From NCBI GenBank assembly GCA_030645535.1, contig JAUSNM010000027.1, positions 1 to 64,000 on the forward strand: a DNA stretch of 64,000 bases, in the 5' to 3' direction. The translations under genes were made by a program, and so were the position numbers. The DNA comes from Gallionella sp. Lineage in GTDB: Bacteria > Pseudomonadota > Gammaproteobacteria > Burkholderiales > Gallionellaceae. The notes beneath the pieces are model-generated. The model did no database searches and was not told the origin of the DNA. It saw only the letters and a list, made by a program, of their open reading frames with translations. Positions 19,519 through 30,373 of the stretch are shown here, piece by piece (positions within the stretch are counted from its first letter, which is position 1; the number at the start of each line of letters is the position of its first letter).

Positions 19519-20544
19519 TTACGGAGTTTGTGCGCGATCCAGGACTTGCACAGGCAGACGTGCCTGCATCACCAGCGCGTAGGAGACTTTATCGAACACA
19601 CGGAACACGAACAGCAAACCGTAACGCTCGTCGGGCAGTGCGATGTCTTTACCCTCGCTTTTAACGGCGCGGCCTTTGCTGCTCAATGCCAGCACATGAC
19701 CGCTTTGCAAACCGTCGCGCTCACCCTTGTTGAGGGTGATGACGGTATTCTGCCCCCCCTGAGTAACGCCGCCGTAGATTGAAATTACACGGGCGTTAAT
19801 CTGGCTTTCAGGCGCACGCGGCAGGTAGCTGCGAGCGGTTACCGCAGCAGGTGCGACCAGGCGATCACCCGGATTGATTTCCTGTTTGGCTTCGGTTACA
19901 ACGGCAGTGCTGACGTCGCCAAATTCCCTGACCTCAACTCCGCCAAGATAGATGGCTTCGTGACCCAGGATTTCATTGGTGTCCGGATCGACAAAGGTCT
20001 TGCCAGGGCGATACACCTGCCACTTCGTACCCATGCCTTCAGCCAATCCTTTTGCGTAGACAACATCACCGGGGCCGACAATAACCCGTTCCTCTGGCAA
20101 TCCCACCAAAGTTGGCGCACCAGCCAGCAGCGCTTCCGTCACCACTAAAGGCTGACTCAGAAAGGGCTCGATCGCGTTGGATGGAATGCTGGGAATCGCA
20201 TTTTGTGTGCCTTCTTCCGAACGCGCTTGCGGTGACAGCTTGATGACTGCACCCGTATCGGCGCGTCGCCCCATGCTCAAAGTACCGTTGGCGCGATCCA
20301 AAAAGATGCTGGCGCCCGGATAAATCCAGTGCGGATCTTTGATTGCATCTTTGTTCATGCCCCAGATAAAAGGCCATCTCCACGGGTCTTTGAAGAACTT
20401 GCCGGAGATACCCCACAATGTGTCGCCTTTGACGACAATGTATTGGTCCGGGGCATCGCTGCGTATCTGTGGTGTTGTTTCAGTTTGAGCAGCATATGCC
20501 AAAACAGGCAATAAAAAGCAAATCAGCGATATAATCTTGCGCAT
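19519..20544 (-). CDS. LysM-domain cell-wall-binding protein
   Basis: Secreted or envelope protein of about 341 residues. The start chosen is the internal ATG giving [18 protein letters not shown], a clear signal peptide; the longer frame would add nine residues before it. GGGG lies about 8 bp upstream. A LysM module ([17 protein letters not shown], then WIYPGASIF) follows at about 35-85 and should bind peptidoglycan. The rest is a beta-rich region found in the family next to dprA. It is first gene of the dprA-smg-topA run and diverges from def. Confidence 0.88.
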   Translation of the reverse strand: MRKIISLICFLLPVLAYAAQTETTPQIRSDAPDQYIVVKGDTLWGISGKFFKDPWRWPFIWGMNKDAIKDPHWIYPGASIFLDRANGTLSMGRRADTGAVIKLSPQARSEEGTQNAIPSIPSNAIEPFLSQPLVVTEALLAGAPTLVGLPEERVIVGPGDVVYAKGLAEGMGTKWQVYRPGKTFVDPDTNEILGHEAIYLGGVEVREFGDVSTAVVTEAKQEINPGDRLVAPAAVTARSYLPRAPESQINARVISIYGGVTQGGQNTVITLNKGERDGLQSGHVLALSSKGRAVKSEGKDIALPDERYGLLFVFRVFDKVSYALVMQARLPVQVLDRAQTP

Positions 20545-20633
20545 GGGAAACCCCGAAAGAATCAATGACAAAGGCGCACGGCTTACCGTGGCGCGTCAAA
20601 TTCTGCATCCAGTCAATTAAATTAGCAAGCATT

Positions 20634-21137
20634 ATGGCAATCTTACAAATTTTGCAATATCCCGATGAACGCCTGCACACAATCGCCAAAAAGGTCGTGC
20701 AGGTGAATGACGTCACCCGCAAGTTGGTGAAAAATATGGCACAAACCATGTATGCTGCACCGGGAGTCGGTTTGGCGGCAACCCAGGTGGATGTGCATGA
20801 GCAGGTCATCGTGGTGGATATATCCGAGACGCACAACGAGTTGCGGGTGTTTATCAACCCGGAAATATTATGCATCAGCGGCGAAATTGAAGGCGAAGAA
20901 GGCTGCCTGTCTGTGCCGGGCATCTATGAAAATGTGCGCCGTGCTGAGAAAGTGACGGTGCGGGCACTTGACCAGAATGGCGAGACTTTCACGCTGGAAG
21001 CGGAAGGTTTTCTGGCGGTTTGCATCCAGCACGAAATGGATCACTTGCGAGGTAAAGTATTCGTCGAATACCTGTCGCAACTCAAACAAACAAGGTTGCG
21101 CGCCAAGCTGAAGAAGCGCCGCCGCGAAGCACTTTAA
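20634..21137 (+). CDS. def: Peptide deformylase
   Basis: Removes the N-formyl group from nascent proteins. The start at 20634 gives the standard [15 protein letters not shown]-terminus and 167 residues; the longer frame from 20565 lacks family similarity. All three motifs are present: [16 protein letters not shown] (metal ligand C91) and QHEMDHLRG (H133, E134, H137). It lies 13 bp upstream of fmt, the enzyme that adds the formyl group, and diverges from the LysM gene across 89 bp. Confidence 0.97.
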   Translation: MAILQILQYPDERLHTIAKKVVQVNDVTRKLVKNMAQTMYAAPGVGLAATQVDVHEQVIVVDISETHNELRVFINPEILCISGEIEGEEGCLSVPGIYENVRRAEKVTVRALDQNGETFTLEAEGFLAVCIQHEMDHLRGKVFVEYLSQLKQTRLRAKLKKRRREAL

Positions 21138-21150
21138 GGCCATATCCAAC

Positions 21151-22080
21151 GTGAACATAATTTTTGCCGGCACACCGCACTTTGCAGCCAGCGCCCTGGA
21201 GGCGCTGCTCCGCGAACATCAAGTCGTCGCGGTCTTGACCCAACCGGACAGGCCTTCGGGGCGCGGCATGCAGCTCACTGCCAGTCCGGTAAAGCTGCTT
21301 GCCCTGCAACACGGTTTACCCGTTTTACAGCCGGATAGCTTAAAGACAGAACAGGCGCGACTCGAGATCGCAGCGTTGAATGCCGACGTGATGGTGGTGG
21401 CAGCTTACGGGCTGATCCTGCCAAAAGCGGTTTTGGAACTGCCGCGTTTCGGCTGTCTGAATATCCATGCATCGCTGCTGCCGCGCTGGCGGGGCGCGGC
21501 GCCGATACAGCGCGCGATTCTGGCGGGGGACAGCGAGACCGGGATCACCATCATGCAGATGGATGCAGGGCTGGATACGGGCGACATGCTGCTGCGACAG
21601 AGCTGCCCGATTGAAGAGAATGACAATGCGCAAACTTTGCACGACAAGCTGGCGGACTTGGGCGCTGCCTGCATAATAGATGCCTTGCGCTTGCTGGAAA
21701 AGAACCAATTAACGCCGGTTGTGCAGGATAACGATGCGGCCTGTTATGCAGCCAAGCTGCTCAAGGGTGAAGCTTTAATTGATTGGCGGCAAGACGCACA
21801 ACAGATTGCACGGGCGGTGCGCGCCTATAATCCGTTCCCGGTGTGTCAGGCCAAGATGCACGATGTTGTGTTGAAAATCTGGCAGGCGGAAGCGCGTTCG
21901 GATATGAACGGCGATCCCGGCTGCGTGATAGCCGTCGACAAACAAGGCATTACAGTCGGCTGCGGCAAAGGCGCACTACAACTGCAAGTGTTGCAACGCC
22001 CGGGAGGCCGGGCACAACCCGCTGTGCAATTTCTGCAAGCGATGCCGGTTCATCCCGGCGACAATTTTCAGGTTTCCTAA
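21151..22080 (+). CDS. fmt: Methionyl-tRNA formyltransferase
   Basis: Formylates initiator Met-tRNA using 10-formyl-tetrahydrofolate. The 309-residue protein starts with GTG. The catalytic residues N104, H106 (GCLNIHASLLPRWRG) and D142 (DAGLDTGDM) are in the family positions. The C-terminal tRNA-binding domain follows from about 205. It sits between def and rsmB, the usual order in proteobacteria, and its stop is directly followed by the rsmB ATG. Confidence 0.97.
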   Translation: MNIIFAGTPHFAASALEALLREHQVVAVLTQPDRPSGRGMQLTASPVKLLALQHGLPVLQPDSLKTEQARLEIAALNADVMVVAAYGLILPKAVLELPRFGCLNIHASLLPRWRGAAPIQRAILAGDSETGITIMQMDAGLDTGDMLLRQSCPIEENDNAQTLHDKLADLGAACIIDALRLLEKNQLTPVVQDNDAACYAAKLLKGEALIDWRQDAQQIARAVRAYNPFPVCQAKMHDVVLKIWQAEARSDMNGDPGCVIAVDKQGITVGCGKGALQLQVLQRPGGRAQPAVQFLQAMPVHPGDNFQVS

Positions 22081-23346
22081 ATGCATAATATTCAACTCGC
22101 AGCAACCCAGATCGTCCAGCAAGTACTGGTGGACGGGCGCAACCTCAATCAGGTACTGGATGAATCGCTGCGCAGAAAGTCGGTCTGGACACCGGCGCAA
22201 CGCGCCGCCCTGCAAGACTTGAGCTATGGCACGTTGCGTTTTTACGGACAGTTAAATTCCATACTCAACTTGCTGCTGCACAAGCACATGACGGATAACC
22301 GGATTACCTATTTACTGCTGGTAGCCTTATATCAGCTGCAATACAGTCGTGCCGCGCATCATGCGGTGGTCGATCACGCCGTGCGCTCGGCAGACATACT
22401 GAATCCGAAAATCAGGGGGTTGGTGAATGCGATTTTGCGCAATTTTTTGCGCAATCAGACCGATTTGCTGGCGCAAGCTACTATGAATGACGAAGGACAA
22501 TATAGTCATCCGCAATGGTGGATAGATGAACTTCGCGCACAGTATGGTGCAGATGCGGCGGCGATACTCGACGTGGGCAACGGGCACCCGCCGATGACGC
22601 TGCGGGTCAATCAGCGGCGCGGCACCACGGCGGACTATCTGGCGAAGTTGATTGAGCAAGATATACCTGCCAGGCTTATCGCACCTGATGCGCTGCAACT
22701 GGACAAACCGGTGTCGGTGGACAAGTTACCAGGATTCTTTGAGGGCCTGGTATCGGTGCAGGATGCGGGCGCGCAATATGCTGCACGTCTGCTGGATGTT
22801 AAGAGCGGCATGCGCGTGCTGGATGCGTGCGCAGCCCCGGGCGGCAAGGCCGCGCACATTCTGGAACTGGCAGACGTTGAAATGGTGGCGCTGGACAAGG
22901 ATGAAAAGCGCTTGCTGCGCGTAAATGAGAATTTGCAGCGTCTGGAATTATCTGCAACGTTATTGGCAGGTGATGCCGCCGCCCCTGAGCAATGGTGGGA
23001 CGGCAAACCGTTCGAGCGTATTTTAGCCGATGTACCCTGCTCCGCTACTGGCGTGGTGCGCCGCCATCCCGATATAAAATGGCTGCGCCGCAAGAAGGAT
23101 ATCGCCTCTTTCGCCGCACAGCAGTCAGATATCCTGCAAGCATTGTGGCCACTCCTGGCGCAAGACGGTCTGTTTCTCTACGCCACCTGCTCTGTATTTA
23201 AACAAGAAAATCAAGATGTTGTAGACAAGTTCCTGGCGAAAAATCCGCAGGCGCGACAGCTGGCTACCGAGCTGCCCGGCGGACAATTATTACCGACCGA
23301 TCAGCATGATGGATTCTTTTATGCCTTGCTGCAAAAAACTGCTTAA
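22081..23346 (+). CDS. rsmB: 16S rRNA (cytosine-967-C5) methyltransferase
   Basis: Methylates C967 of 16S rRNA with S-adenosylmethionine. The 421 residues have an N-terminal NusB-like RNA-binding domain (about 1-140) and a Rossmann methyltransferase domain with the SAM loop VLDACAAPGGKAAH. The two catalytic cysteines are C320 (DVPCSATG) and C370 (YATCSVF). The ATG abuts the fmt stop. The 3' end overlaps the next gene by about 40 bp. Confidence 0.97.
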   Translation: MHNIQLAATQIVQQVLVDGRNLNQVLDESLRRKSVWTPAQRAALQDLSYGTLRFYGQLNSILNLLLHKHMTDNRITYLLLVALYQLQYSRAAHHAVVDHAVRSADILNPKIRGLVNAILRNFLRNQTDLLAQATMNDEGQYSHPQWWIDELRAQYGADAAAILDVGNGHPPMTLRVNQRRGTTADYLAKLIEQDIPARLIAPDALQLDKPVSVDKLPGFFEGLVSVQDAGAQYAARLLDVKSGMRVLDACAAPGGKAAHILELADVEMVALDKDEKRLLRVNENLQRLELSATLLAGDAAAPEQWWDGKPFERILADVPCSATGVVRRHPDIKWLRRKKDIASFAAQQSDILQALWPLLAQDGLFLYATCSVFKQENQDVVDKFLAKNPQARQLATELPGGQLLPTDQHDGFFYALLQKTA

Positions 23347-23911
23347 AGTCCTGCTGGGGCTGGTTTTGCCCCTGTGGCTGTTTACTGCACCGGCGTATGC
23401 GGATGGCATAGACGTAAACAAGGCGGAGATGCGGATCTCTGAGGACGGCTCTCAACTCGCGGCAGATTTCGATGTCAACTTCAGTTTTCAGGTACAGCAG
23501 GCCTTGTCGTTGGGTGTGCCGCTCTATTTCGTGGGCGAATTTACGTTGACGCGTTCACGCTGGTATTGGCTGGACGAACAAGTGTTCCAAAGCGAACAGT
23601 CGGTCAAATTATCCTATAACGTCCTGACACGCCAGTACCGTATTTCACGCGGTTCGCTGTTCCAGAATTTTGCCAATCTCGAAGAAATGATGCGTATTCT
23701 GTCCAGGCAAAGCTCTAGTTATATTCCCGCAGAGGCGATGAAAAAAGATGGCAGCTATATTGCATCTGTTCGCTTGCGCCTGGACACCAAACAATTGCCT
23801 AAATTGATGCAAGTGAATGTGCTGACCAGTAAAGACTGGGATCTGGATTCGGGCTGGTATCGCTGGGTGATACGCCCCCTGGACGCGGCGTTGCGCGGCA
23901 AGACGGAGTAG
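23306..23911 (+). CDS. DUF4390 protein, predicted exported
   Basis: About 200 residues of the DUF4390 family: a hydrophobic N-terminal signal or anchor (about 12-32, ending TAPAYA) followed by a periplasmic beta-rich domain. Conserved residues include GVPLYFVGEF, RWYWLD and the C-terminal WDLDSGWYRWVI. ATG codons at 23306, 23309 and 23321 are all possible; any of them overlaps rsmB, implying coupling. The family usually precedes ntrY, as here (6 bp). Function unknown; an accessory role for the sensor is inference from context. Confidence 0.85.
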   Translation: MMDSFMPCCKKLLKVLLGLVLPLWLFTAPAYADGIDVNKAEMRISEDGSQLAADFDVNFSFQVQQALSLGVPLYFVGEFTLTRSRWYWLDEQVFQSEQSVKLSYNVLTRQYRISRGSLFQNFANLEEMMRILSRQSSSYIPAEAMKKDGSYIASVRLRLDTKQLPKLMQVNVLTSKDWDLDSGWYRWVIRPLDAALRGKTE

Positions 23912-23917
23912 GGAGCG

Positions 23918-26203
23918 GTGAAATACCTGATCATCTTGAGTGTCATTGCAGGTGCTGCCTTGCTGTATCTGCTATCGAGCAACAGCGTGCACACCGACGT
24001 ATTTTCCATCAAGTTTTACGGATTGCTCGGTCTGATGGGCTTGCTGGCCACAGGTTTATTGGGGCTGGTGGTTTTTCAGATCTGGCGCTTGCGCTCAAAG
24101 CTGAAAAATAAAGTATTTGGCGCCAAACTCACGCTGCGCCTGGTGCTGTTTTTTACCCTGATCGCTGTTTTACCCGGCATCCTGGTCTATACCGTATCGG
24201 TCAACTTTTTGTCCAAAAGCATTGAGTCGTGGTTCGATGTGCGCGTGGAAAAGGCACTGGAAGGCGGCCTTAATCTGGGTCGTAGCGGACTGGACAACAG
24301 CCTGAAGGAATTGTCGAAAAAAACCCAATTCATCGCACTCTTGCTGTCGGAAAAAAATCCCGTTCAATTTCAAAATACACTGACTCAGTTAATCGATGAA
24401 GGTGTTGCACAGGAGGCTGCCCTGTTTGGCCCCGGCGGAAAACTGCTTGCCTTTGCCGCCAGCGACAATGCATTGTTGCCCGATATTCCGAGTGACAAGC
24501 TGATGCAACAGGCACGCGAAAAAGGTCAATATGCGGCCATCGAGTCGACGCCCGACAAGGCGATGAGCCTGCGCGTATTGGCGCCGGTCAATGCGAACAG
24601 TTACTCGAAGGCAAGCTACATATTGCAATTTAATCAGGCTGTGCCGAAGCAAATCGAAGCCGATGCGGAAACGGTGCAATCGGTTTATCGCGATTATCAG
24701 GAGTTGACATTGTCCCGCCTGGGCTTGAAGCGACTGTATGGCATCACGCTGACGCTGTCCTTGCTGGTGGTGTTGCTGACAGCCATATCGGCTGCGTTCT
24801 TCATCAGCGAACGAATAGGGTCATCGCTCGAAGCACTGGCTGAAGGCACACGGGCGGTCGCGCAAGGCGATTTTACCGGCCAACATCCTATTCGCAGCAG
24901 TGATGAATTGGGTGCGCTGACCGGTCTGTTTAATCAGATGACACGCCAGTTGGCGGATGCCAGGCGGGCCAGCGAGCAGCAGCAACGCGAGGTTGAAAGC
25001 GCCAAGGGTTATCTGGAAAGTGTGCTGACGCATTTATCCTCCGGGGTATTGGCGCTCGATGATGAATTTCGCCTGCGCTCGGTGAATACCAGCGCCGCAC
25101 ATATTTTGGGCGCCCCCCTGCACGAATTGCAGCGCATGTCATTGCCGCAGATCGCGGAAAAATATAGCCTGTTAAATTCGTTCTGTCTGACCATCACGGA
25201 AGCATTTGCACAAACCGGCAATGGTGAGTGGCAGCGCCAGATTGAACGGTTAAGCAAGAATGGCACCCAGATTTTGCTGATGCGCGGCACAAGCCTGCCG
25301 CATGGCGCTGAAGCGGGATATGTCGTAGTTTTTGATGACATCAGTCACTTGCTGCAAGCAGAGCGTCAGGCCGCATGGGGCGAGGTGGCTCGCCGCCTGG
25401 CTCATGAAATCAAGAATCCGCTCACCCCTATTCAGCTGTCGGCAGAGCGTTTGCAATACAAGTTAAGTGCTAAGCTGGATGAAGCCGATGCGAAGCTGTT
25501 GCAGCGCGCCACACAAACCATCGTCAGCCAGGTTTCGGCGATGAAAAACATGGTGAGCGATTTTGCCGATTATGCACGTGGCCCGGTGTTGAAATTGACC
25601 AGACTGGATGTGCACAGGCTGATTAAAGAAGTTTTGGGATTATATGAGGCCAATGCCGTGCCTATAACCCTGGCCTTGCAGGCTGCTCGCGCCGAGATCA
25701 ATGGAGATGCAACGCGCCTGCGTCAGGTATTACATAACTTGTTACAGAATGCACAAGATGCGCTGCTCGGTGTACCTGCGCCCGTAATAACCCTGAGCAG
25801 CGAAATAGTGCAGGGCGAAATTCATTTACGCGTACTGGACAATGGCAGCGGGTTTTCAGAAAACGCGTTGTCGCGGCTTTTCGAACCGTACATGACAACC
25901 AAGACCAAAGGCACCGGTTTGGGCCTGGCGATTGTGAAGAAAATCATCGAGGAGCATGGCGGTCGAATAACGGTTGAAAATCATGCAAATGGCGGCGCCT
26001 GTGTAAATATCAGTCTGCCGCTCGCGGACATGGAAAATGTAACAATGGCGCCCATGCCCGCCCCCCTCTCTTCTACCTCGGATGGAACAACTAGCCAATC
26101 GACTAAGCCCGCAAGCGGGCAAGTCGCTGGTTATCCCCCGAAAACGGGGGAGAGTGATAAGGTCTCGCTGCGCGAATTACAAGATATTGAGGAACAAGTA
26201 TGA
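23918..26203 (+). CDS. ntrY: NtrY-type membrane sensor histidine kinase
   Basis: The 761 residues begin at GTG. Transmembrane segments lie at about 3-20, 33-56, 73-95 and 273-297, and a large extracytoplasmic loop lies between the last two. HAMP (about 298-350), PAS (about 365-475), HisKA with H496 (RRLAHEIKNPLTPIQ) and HATPase boxes NLLQNAQDA, DNGSGF and GTGLGLAI follow. This is the NtrY order. The last 60 residues (from about 702) lie beyond the kinase fold, are low-complexity and are encoded by palindromic DNA. The stop overlaps the ntrX start as ATGA. The family senses nitrogen or redox state; the signal here is unknown. Confidence 0.92.
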   Translation: MKYLIILSVIAGAALLYLLSSNSVHTDVFSIKFYGLLGLMGLLATGLLGLVVFQIWRLRSKLKNKVFGAKLTLRLVLFFTLIAVLPGILVYTVSVNFLSKSIESWFDVRVEKALEGGLNLGRSGLDNSLKELSKKTQFIALLLSEKNPVQFQNTLTQLIDEGVAQEAALFGPGGKLLAFAASDNALLPDIPSDKLMQQAREKGQYAAIESTPDKAMSLRVLAPVNANSYSKASYILQFNQAVPKQIEADAETVQSVYRDYQELTLSRLGLKRLYGITLTLSLLVVLLTAISAAFFISERIGSSLEALAEGTRAVAQGDFTGQHPIRSSDELGALTGLFNQMTRQLADARRASEQQQREVESAKGYLESVLTHLSSGVLALDDEFRLRSVNTSAAHILGAPLHELQRMSLPQIAEKYSLLNSFCLTITEAFAQTGNGEWQRQIERLSKNGTQILLMRGTSLPHGAEAGYVVVFDDISHLLQAERQAAWGEVARRLAHEIKNPLTPIQLSAERLQYKLSAKLDEADAKLLQRATQTIVSQVSAMKNMVSDFADYARGPVLKLTRLDVHRLIKEVLGLYEANAVPITLALQAARAEINGDATRLRQVLHNLLQNAQDALLGVPAPVITLSSEIVQGEIHLRVLDNGSGFSENALSRLFEPYMTTKTKGTGLGLAIVKKIIEEHGGRITVENHANGGACVNISLPLADMENVTMAPMPAPLSSTSDGTTSQSTKPASGQVAGYPPKTGESDKVSLRELQDIEEQV

Positions 26204-26841
26204 GCAAACAGATTCTGGTAGTGGATGATGAAGTTGGCATACGTGAATTGCTGGCGGAAATATTATTTGATGAGGGCTATCAGGTTCAGCTTGCCGAAAA
26301 CGCCGAACAGGCGCGTAAATTCCGGCACGAAAGCGAACCTGATTTGGTGTTGCTGGATATCTGGATGCCGGACACCGATGGCGTGACACTACTGAAGGAG
26401 TGGGTAGAACAGGATTTGCTGACGATGCCCGTGGTGATGATGTCAGGTCATGGCACGATAGAGACAGCCGTCGAGGCCACGCGTATCGGTGCGGTGGATT
26501 TTCTTGAAAAGCCAATTTCGATGCAGAAATTGCTGAATACCGTAGCAAAAGCGCTCAAGGAGGGGGCCGCAAGGCCACATCCGCTCGTTGTGGATACTGT
26601 ACAAAACTTAACCGTTGAAATCGGTGGAGCAACCAGGCATTTCCCTCTGCCATTGGATTTGCCATTGCGCGAAGCGCGCGAACATTTTGATGCAATTTAT
26701 TTTGACTACCATTTGCAAATGGAAGACGGCAACGTGTCGCGTGTGGCAGAAAAAATAGGTTTGGAACGCACCCACCTGCATCGCAAGCTTAAACAATTGG
26801 GTATAAAAGTCGCCAAAAAGACTGGTGACAATGAATCATAG
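26200..26841 (+). CDS. ntrX: NtrX-like response regulator lacking the AAA+ domain
   Basis: The 213 residues comprise a receiver (D10, D53 in LLDIWMPDTD, K104 in FLEKP) joined by a short linker to a Fis-type helix-turn-helix (about 175-205, NVSRVAEKIGLERTHLHRKL). Classical NtrX is about 450 residues with a sigma54-activating ATPase between these domains; here that module is absent. The regulator should therefore act without remodelling sigma54 polymerase. Its start overlaps ntrY by four bases, so the two form a pair. Confidence 0.88.
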   Translation: MSKQILVVDDEVGIRELLAEILFDEGYQVQLAENAEQARKFRHESEPDLVLLDIWMPDTDGVTLLKEWVEQDLLTMPVVMMSGHGTIETAVEATRIGAVDFLEKPISMQKLLNTVAKALKEGAARPHPLVVDTVQNLTVEIGGATRHFPLPLDLPLREAREHFDAIYFDYHLQMEDGNVSRVAEKIGLERTHLHRKLKQLGIKVAKKTGDNES

Positions 26842-26906
26842 CGCGGTTTATCAGCACATTTTTCCGGTTTATCAACAGAAGTCTTGACATTAAATTGGCA
26901 AGATTG

Positions 26907-26935
26907 TTGATGTATTGCGGGGTGTGCGGCATAAT
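26907..26935 (+). promoter_or_regulatory. Likely sigma70 promoter for tkt
   Basis: TTGATG (26907-26912) and CATAAT (26930-26935) are separated by 17 bp, 67 bp before the tkt ATG. The region falls between ntrX and tkt where a new transcript is expected. A separate TTGACA at 26884 has no matching -10. Confidence 0.5.
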
Positions 26936-27002
26936 TCCGCCTATTAAAATTAGGCGTTAAACATAAACCCATCACTATGGGATATTTCCGAGGAGTCAGT
27001 AA

Positions 27003-29021
27003 ATGACAGCAAATCGTAGCATTACACAACCAAAATTCAATGATATAACCGGCGCAATCCGCATGCTGGCAGTAGATGCAGTGCAAAAAGCCAACTCCGG
27101 CCATCCGGGCGCGCCTATGGGCATGGCAGAGATCGCTGACGTGTTGTGGAATCACCATCTGCGCCACAATCCGGCAAACCCTAAGTGGCCTGGTCGTGAT
27201 CGTTTCATGATGTCTAACGGTCATGGTTCGATGTTGGTTTATGCGTTGCTGCATCTGTCAGGTTACGATTTGCCAATTGAAGAATTGAAGCGTTTCCGTC
27301 AAATGCATTCCAAGACACCGGGTCATCCTGAATACGGTTACACCGCCGGCGTAGAAACGACCGGTGGTCCGCTCGGCCAGGGCATCACCAATGCCGTTGG
27401 TATGGCGATGGCAGAGAAATTGCTGGCAGCAGAATTCAACAAGCCAGGCCATGAAATCGTTGACCATAACACCTACGTGTTCATGGGCGATGGCTGCATG
27501 ATGGAAGGTATTTCCCATGAAGCCTGCGCATTGGCCGGCACCTGGGGTTTGGGCAAGTTGATGGCATTCTGGGATGACAACGAAATCTCGATCGACGGTC
27601 ACACCAACGGCTGGTTCACTGACGACACCGCAAAACGCTTTGAAGCATATGGTTGGCATGTCGTTGCAAATGTACAAGGACATGATGCTGAGGCAATCGA
27701 TGCCGCGATCCGTGCCGGTCACGCTGTAACCGACAAACCTACCCTGATCTGTTGCAAGACCATCATCGGTGCCGGCTCTCCTAACAAGGAAGGCACTCAC
27801 GACGTTCATGGCGCGGCCCTGGGCGATGCTGAAGTAGCGGCGACCCGCGCGCACATCGGCTGGAACTACCCTCCTTTTGAAATCCCTAAACATGTATATG
27901 AAGCATGGGATGCTCGCACCAAAGGCGCGGGCCTGGAAAAGTTGTGGAACAACAAGTTCGCTGAATATAGCGCAGCGTTCCCTGCTGAAGCCGCAGAGTT
28001 CACGCGTCGTACAAAGAGTGAGCTGCCATCTGGCTGGGCGGCACACGCAGCTGCCGCGATTGCACAGACAGACGCAAAGGGCGAAACCATCGCCACGCGC
28101 AAGGCTTCGCAAAACGCGATCAACGCACTGGCACCAGCCTTGCCTGAATTTTTGGGCGGCTCAGCCGATCTGACCGGTTCCAATCTGACCAACTGGACAG
28201 GTTGCAAGCACGTTCACGGCAAGACTACAGGTAACTACATCAGCTACGGCGTGCGCGAGTTCGGCATGTCGCACATCATGAACGGTATGGCGTTGCATGG
28301 CGGTTTACTGCCATTCGGCGGCACCTTCCTGATGTTCTCGGAATATGCACGCAATGCCTTGCGCATGGCAGCATTGATGAAGCAGCGCGTAATTTTCGTT
28401 TACACCCATGACTCCATCGGTCTGGGCGAAGACGGCCCGACTCACCAGCCTGTTGAGCAAACAGCCACCCTGCGTCATATTCCTAACATGGAAACATGGC
28501 GTCCATGCGACACGGTTGAATCGATCGTGTGCTGGGTTGCAGCAGTTGAACGCAACGATGGTCCTTCCAGCCTGATCTTCAGTCGCCAGAACCTGCAATT
28601 CCAGAAACGTGATGCGGCGCAAATCGCCAACATCCGCAAGGGTGCCTACATTCTGTCCGAAGCAGCAGGCGGCAAGCCACAAGCTGTGATTATCGCAACG
28701 GGTTCAGAAGTTGATCTGGCGATGAAATCGCAAGCGGCTCTGGCAGCAGAGGGCATCAACGTGCGCGTGGTGTCCATGCCTTCGACCAACGTATTTGACA
28801 AGCAAGACCAGGCCTACAGGGACAGCGTATTGCCACGCGGCATGAAACGCGTCGCGGTAGAAGCCGGCGTGACAGGCAGCTGGTACAAGTATGTCGGACT
28901 GGACGGCGCGGTAGTGGGTATGGATTGCTTCGGCGAATCAGCTCCTGCTCCTGAACTGTTCAAGCACTTCGGTTTCACTGTTGAAAACGTGGTTTCGACA
29001 GTGAAAAAGGTTTTAGCTTAA
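27003..29021 (+). CDS. tkt: Transketolase
   Basis: Thiamine-diphosphate enzyme that moves two-carbon units in the Calvin and pentose-phosphate pathways. The 672 residues include the N-terminal family motif [17 protein letters not shown]. The ThDP/Mg motif runs from GDGCMMEG to NEIS, and the pyrimidine domain contains [20 protein letters not shown] strong GAGG lies upstream of the ATG. It opens a co-directional run tkt-gap-pgk-pyk-fba, consistent with a Calvin-cycle role. The gap to the next gene is unusually long (282 bp) and structured. Confidence 0.97.
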   Translation: MTANRSITQPKFNDITGAIRMLAVDAVQKANSGHPGAPMGMAEIADVLWNHHLRHNPANPKWPGRDRFMMSNGHGSMLVYALLHLSGYDLPIEELKRFRQMHSKTPGHPEYGYTAGVETTGGPLGQGITNAVGMAMAEKLLAAEFNKPGHEIVDHNTYVFMGDGCMMEGISHEACALAGTWGLGKLMAFWDDNEISIDGHTNGWFTDDTAKRFEAYGWHVVANVQGHDAEAIDAAIRAGHAVTDKPTLICCKTIIGAGSPNKEGTHDVHGAALGDAEVAATRAHIGWNYPPFEIPKHVYEAWDARTKGAGLEKLWNNKFAEYSAAFPAEAAEFTRRTKSELPSGWAAHAAAAIAQTDAKGETIATRKASQNAINALAPALPEFLGGSADLTGSNLTNWTGCKHVHGKTTGNYISYGVREFGMSHIMNGMALHGGLLPFGGTFLMFSEYARNALRMAALMKQRVIFVYTHDSIGLGEDGPTHQPVEQTATLRHIPNMETWRPCDTVESIVCWVAAVERNDGPSSLIFSRQNLQFQKRDAAQIANIRKGAYILSEAAGGKPQAVIIATGSEVDLAMKSQAALAAEGINVRVVSMPSTNVFDKQDQAYRDSVLPRGMKRVAVEAGVTGSWYKYVGLDGAVVGMDCFGESAPAPELFKHFGFTVENVVSTVKKVLA

Positions 29022-29256
29022 TTAGGACGAAACTACGTTTCTGTGAGGCATTACATCTGGTAATGCCGAAACTAAAAAGTGGTTAAAAAGTGTTCTGTAA
29101 CTTGACGACGTTTCAGTGAGGCAGCACGTTGATATTGTTCAACGTGCTGCCGAACTAAAACGTAACGGTTAAAAAGGTTTTGGCCTTAATTAGGACGAAA
29201 CCACGTTTTAGCGAAGGCTAGGTTCGATTGCGGTCAACATAGCCTGAGCGGTGGTT
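29004..29256 (+). repeat. Three tandem structured repeats between tkt and gap
   Basis: Three units share flanking sequence (GACGA..., ACGTTT, GTGAGGC at the 5' side; GCCGAA-CTAAAA and GGTTAA at the 3' side), but their stems differ. Unit 1: 29047-29054 pairs with 29060-29067 (8 bp), outer helix 29031-29036 with 29079-29084. Unit 2: 29120-29132 with 29139-29151 (13 bp), outer 29108-29113 with 29158-29163. Unit 3: 29216-29220 with 29240-29244, outer 29199-29204 with 29251-29256. The tail of tkt (29004-29040) is duplicated at 29172-29209. None has a T-run, so they are not standard terminators. Confidence 0.75.
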
Positions 29257-29258
29257 AA

Positions 29259-30305
<1,047 letters not shown>

Positions 30306-30314
30306 TACGTTTGA

Positions 30315-30347
30315 AAAAGGGCTGGCCGGGTGCCAGCCCTTTTGCCT
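30315..30347 (+). terminator. Rho-independent hairpin between gap and pgk
   Basis: A perfect 12-bp stem (30315-30326 with 30332-30343, 5-nt loop), including four A-T pairs at its base, gives four T residues on the 3' side. It lies 10 bp after the gap stop and 30 bp before the pgk ATG. It probably terminates part of the transcript, lowering pgk, pyk and fba relative to gap. Confidence 0.75.
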
Positions 30348-30373
30348 TTATAGTTCTATGCAAAGGGAAAATA

